Shown piece after piece: positions 60,903 through 64,000 of a DNA stretch of 64,000 nucleotides (its first letter is position 1; every line of letters begins with the position of its first letter). The stretch comes from Nymphaea colorata. Lineage: Eukaryota; Streptophyta; Magnoliopsida; Nymphaeales; Nymphaeaceae. The position numbers and the translations under genes are program-made. The notes below the pieces were generated by a model. The model made no database searches and had not been told where the DNA came from. It was given only the letters and a program-made list of their open reading frames with translations. The stretch covers positions 11,656,802 through 11,720,801 of the forward strand of contig NC_045145.1 in the NCBI RefSeq assembly GCF_008831285.2, written 5' to 3'.

Positions 60903-61971
60903 TTGTCGCCCAGCGTCGCCTGCTTCTTCGTCGTTGTCCAGCGTCGCCAGTGTCGTCTGTGCCTCCGGCGTCAGCAGGACTTTCGTCTAGCGCCACCCGT
61001 GCTCCCTACGGCGCCCGTATCTTCTTCCTCTACTGTCAATACTTATCAGACTGAAATTGGGGCCTCTAGAACTGAGAATATTCCAGTTCAAGTTACTACC
61101 ATTCGCCTCACCAAGGAAAATTACCTTCAATGGTCTGTTGCTATCACTATGGGGATTGCTGGTTGGGGCCGAATTGCATATGCAAATGGGAGGAAGGTTG
61201 AGCTGGCGGAGACTAGTGTTGCTTGGGACACATGGTTCCTTCAGGACAACCAAGTTAAGACTTGGATTGTCAATTTTGTGTCCTTTGATATTCAACCCCC
61301 TCATTCTTCGCAAGAGAACTGCGAGGGATATGTGGGTTATCTTAGAACAGATGTATGGCCAGAAAAAGAAGGATGTGCTAGTGTATCAATTGATGAAAGA
61401 TGTTTATGCTTTACGGCAAGGTGAACTCTCAGTGGTAGATTTTTATGCGGCCCTGAAATGTAAGTGGGAGGAACGTGACTACTATTCAGATGATACTTGG
61501 AATTGCCCTCAAGACCAGGTGCATCATTTAGCTAAGAAGTGGAAGAATAGGGTGTTTCTCTTCTTAGCAGAATTGAATGATGACTTTGAAGGTATCAGAA
61601 GTTAAATCCTCAATTTTGAAGAGCTGCTTAGTATTGAAAATGTTTACTCACGTGTTGAAGCTGAAGAGCAAAGACGCCTTGTTATAATTGCGCGAACGGG
61701 GGATCACACCTTGTATAATGAGAGGTCTGCTCTTGTTAGTTGTGCTCCTATGGGAGCTTCCCGACCTCCTCGCAAGTGTATTCACTGCAAGAAGACTGGT
61801 CATACCATAGATTTTTGTTGGGACCTGCATCCTGAAAAGAAGAATAGTAGAGGGAGGTTGTCTAGTGGGAAGAAGCCTATTTCTAATGCTACTAACTCTA
61901 GTGGAGGGAAAGCCTTTATTTCTGCTGAACAGATCCGTGAACTCCATTCTTACCTAAATCGGATTTGTTAA
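60903..61971 (+). pseudogene. copia gag
   Basis: 60,903-61,300 gives VTTIRLTKENYLQWSVAITM and ETSVAWDTWFLQDNQVKTWI. After a frameshift at about 61,300 it continues RDMWVILEQMYGQKKKDVLV, FYAALKCKWEERDYY, then a TAA (61,603-61,605; one base from Gln). It continues in the same frame to the zinc knuckle CIHCKKTGHTIDFC and AEQIRELHSYLNRIC. This is a full copia capsid and nucleocapsid layout. Protease should follow, but another LTR starts at 61,966. Confidence 0.87.
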
Positions 61972-62215
61972 GTTTGTACATATGGATCAGGTCACCCAGA
62001 CCCGACCCATTTGATCCACATGCCCAATACATCATGGGCAGTGGCATACTTGTAAATCTTATTGTTATTTTGTGTATTTTATGATGTACCCTAAATCGTG
62101 ATTAGTATATAATGGTAACAAGAGGCAGACGTCATTTGTTGCTGCGCTCTTTCATCTCTCTCTTGCTTGGATGTGCAACCCACTTCTCTCTTCCTCCTCT
62201 TGCATCTAACTTCAT
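61966..62215 (+). repeat. copia 5' LTR of a second, nested element
   Basis: It starts TGTTAAGTTTGTAC inside the last codons of the preceding gag and ends near CTAACTTCA. A primer-binding site TGGTATTAGAGC follows at 62,225-62,236. It is homologous to the minus-strand LTR at 1,943-2,174, and different from the 60,480 family. Confidence 0.8.
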
Positions 62216-62259
62216 TCGGTGGTTTGGTATTAGAGCAGGTTTTGCCACTGCGAATGTTC

Positions 62260-62510
62260 GGTAAGAATCTCTAATTTCTGCCCTAATCTTTGTTTCTTTT
62301 CTGCCCTAATCCTCAAATCTCTATTTTCTGCCCTAATCCCCAAATTTTCTGCCCTAATCCTATCGTCTACCCTAATATGCCTTAATCCTACCATCTGCCC
62401 TAATCTGCCCTAACCCTACCATCTGCTCTAATCCGACTGTCTGCCCTAATCTATCCTAATCTGCCCTACCGTCAGCCACCTAACCCTAATCTCAAAATTT
62501 CTATTTTCCT
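62260..62510 (+). repeat. CTGCCCTAATC-type repeat array in the copia leader
   Basis: About a dozen degenerate copies of TGCCCTAATC(C/T) lie between the primer-binding site and the gag ATG. Units contain CCCTAA, the plant telomere core, but with irregular spacing. Confidence 0.8.
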
Positions 62511-62533
62511 CCTATTTTCTGATTGTTGCATTT

Positions 62534-63636
62534 ATGGATCCCCACCGCAATTTCAGCATCTTGTCGTCCAATTTCCTCTCTCAACTCATCTCACAAAAGC
62601 TAAATCATACCAATTATTTGACATGGAAACGTCAAATAGTCCCGTTCATCAAGAGTCGCCGTCTCTATGGACATCTCAATGGCACCACACCTGCACCACC
62701 TGAATGGATTATGCGAGAGGTGAAGAATGCCGTAGGGCAAGTTCAAGAGACCATTGCAGAAATCAATCCTGAATATGAGATGTGGATGGCTCATGATCAA
62801 TCTCTCGTTACTTATATCACCTCCACACTATCAGAGGAAGTTTTGGCGGGTGTTGATGATGATCTTTCAATACTTGAATTGTGGAATGTACTTGCTACCA
62901 CGTATTCTCAAGTATCAGAAGCGAGATTTCTACAACTCAAGAGGCAATTTCAGGATATCAAGCGAAGCACACATTCAGTCTTGGAATATATACATGAGAT
63001 AAAAAATGTCAGCGACCAGCTTGTCATCATAGGGCATCCAGTCAGTGACAAGGACAAGGTACAACAAGCTTTGAGTGGATTGGGGCCAGAATTTGATGTT
63101 TTCTGCACTGCTTTAGAGGTATAGTCTGTTCTTCCCTCTTTTGAAGTCTTGAAAGCAAAATTGATTCAGCATGAAGCGAGTCGTGTACAGCGACATGAAT
63201 TAGTTCATTCTGGCGGTCACAATGTATTGGTCACTGGGACCCATGCTTTATAAGGAAGTTGTCCAAGAGTTTGGAACTCACTGGCAGGGGGAGAGGTATC
63301 CTTCCTACACCTAACACAAATGCACAGGCAAATGTGCCACAAAGGATATCTACTTGTTTTTATTGCAATAAGAGAGGTCATGTGAAGTCAAAATGTTGGC
63401 ATAACCCACAGAACAAGGGAAAACAGGTCAGGTGTGACAATAAGGCAGCAAGGTCATCTGTTTCGAACACGACTGCGGCATCGAGCATTTCCCCTGATGT
63501 GCAGCAGATTCTAATGACAGCGTTGTCTAAAGTCAATATCAACCAAAATGAGGAAGGACGGAGAGTAGAAAGGATTGTCTTCAGTTGTTTTTGTATTGGC
63601 ATGGACGCTTTGGACATCTTCCTTTTGGAATTTTGA
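62534..63636 (+). pseudogene. copia gag of the second element
   Basis: From ATG 62,534: FLSQLISQKLNHTNYLTWKR, PFIKSRRLYGHLNGT, VSEARFLQLKRQFQDIKRST, DKDKVQQALSGLGPEFDVF, the UBN2-type capsid of copia. A TAG at 63,122 follows one codon after LEV. The frame continues about 40 codons (FEVLKAKLIQHEASRVQRHE) and then shifts. 63,259-63,636 carries the zinc knuckle CFYCNKRGHVKSKC. The end of this frame runs out of phase into the pre-integrase region. Confidence 0.88.
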
Positions 63637-64000
63637 AACAGTTTTTTCCTGATTGATGTTCTAGTTTGGACATGTCTATGATATCTTGTGATGAATATCA
63701 ACTTGCTAAACATGTTAGAGCTTTATACCCTATTTCCACTAGTCGTGCCAATGAAGTTTATTCATTCTGATGTGTGGGGGCCTTCGGGAATTCATTCATA
63801 TCCATCAATGTTTTCAATACTTTATAACATTTATAGATGATTTCTCAAGGAGTATGTTTGTATACTTGCTGAAAGACCGTAGCGAAGTGCCTCATGTCAT
63901 AGAGACCTTCATTCTTCTTGTGAAGACCCAATATGGCGACTCTGTTAAGACCTTCCAATTTGATAATGCTCATGAGTATGTGTGTCAATCTGTAGAAGAT
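63595..64000 (+). pseudogene. copia GAG-pre-integrase and integrase start, cut by window end
   Basis: LYWHGRFGHLPFGILKQFF at 63,591-63,650 is the GAG-pre-integrase signature. It is followed by CDEYQLAKHVRALYP (second zinc-binding Cys region) and, frame-shifted, IHSDVWGPSGIHSYP and KTQYGDSVKTFQFDNAHEY. Protease, which should sit between the zinc knuckle and this domain, is missing: only about 150 bp separate them. The integrase continues beyond the window. Confidence 0.82.

Overview
This is nuclear DNA from a flowering plant. The evidence is: spliced genes of plant type (a P-TEFb cyclin T, a DM13/DOMON/cytochrome b561 protein, an ARIADNE-type ligase relic), Ty1-copia and Ty3-gypsy LTR retrotransposons primed by initiator Met tRNA, hAT, PIF/Harbinger-like and FAR1/MULE-related remnants, and a fragment of the chloroplast gene petA inside an intron. 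The exact lineage cannot be read from the window. No prokaryotic, rRNA, tRNA or CRISPR features were seen.

Layout. 1-2.2 kb: 5' part of a hAT transposase gene (minus) next to an internally deleted copia relic (minus). 3.46-4.56 kb: intron-containing ARIADNE pseudogene (plus). 5.75-7.1 kb: FAR1/MULE-like pseudogene (plus). 9.1-15.8 kb: block A, a composite of copia 3' sequence and a hAT transposase fragment. It is repeated as block B at 51-60.4 kb. Block A carries a 1,038-bp hAT element with a perfect 8-bp target duplication. Block B is split by a hAT-like insertion, which is itself split by a 3.24-kb solo gypsy LTR. 16.2-31.4 kb: an apparently intact cyclin T gene (minus, seven exons with the leader exon, 634 aa). 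Its introns hold a 4.06-kb LTR element with a 487-codon ORF of unknown origin, a 1.85-kb Harbinger-like element with TAA duplication, the petA fragment and a possible MITE. 31.0-32.2 kb: the GC-rich cyclin T leader and promoter, repeated in the same orientation at 42.7-43.9 kb. 33.3-36.1 kb: 5'-truncated copia. 37.1-39.8 kb: intronless DM13/DOMON/b561 gene (minus), open over about 925 codons except for one indel in an A run. 40.9-42 kb: gypsy polyprotein end followed by a long foldback. 44-50 kb: mostly anonymous AT-rich DNA with a 162-bp tandem repeat and one exon-like minus-strand segment. 60.5-64 kb: two consecutive copia elements, the second apparently inserted in the first.

Only cyclin T (transcription elongation partner of CDKC/CDK9) and the membrane b561 protein look like host genes under constraint. 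Most of the rest is layered repeat history, with several insertions datable relative to each other. The most unusual items are the orphan-ORF LTR element in cyclin T, the hAT element whose empty site is visible in the paralogous block, the duplicated cyclin T promoter/leader, and two long inverted repeats (41.5-41.9 and 50.5-51.3 kb). All homology calls are by eye; no searches were run.
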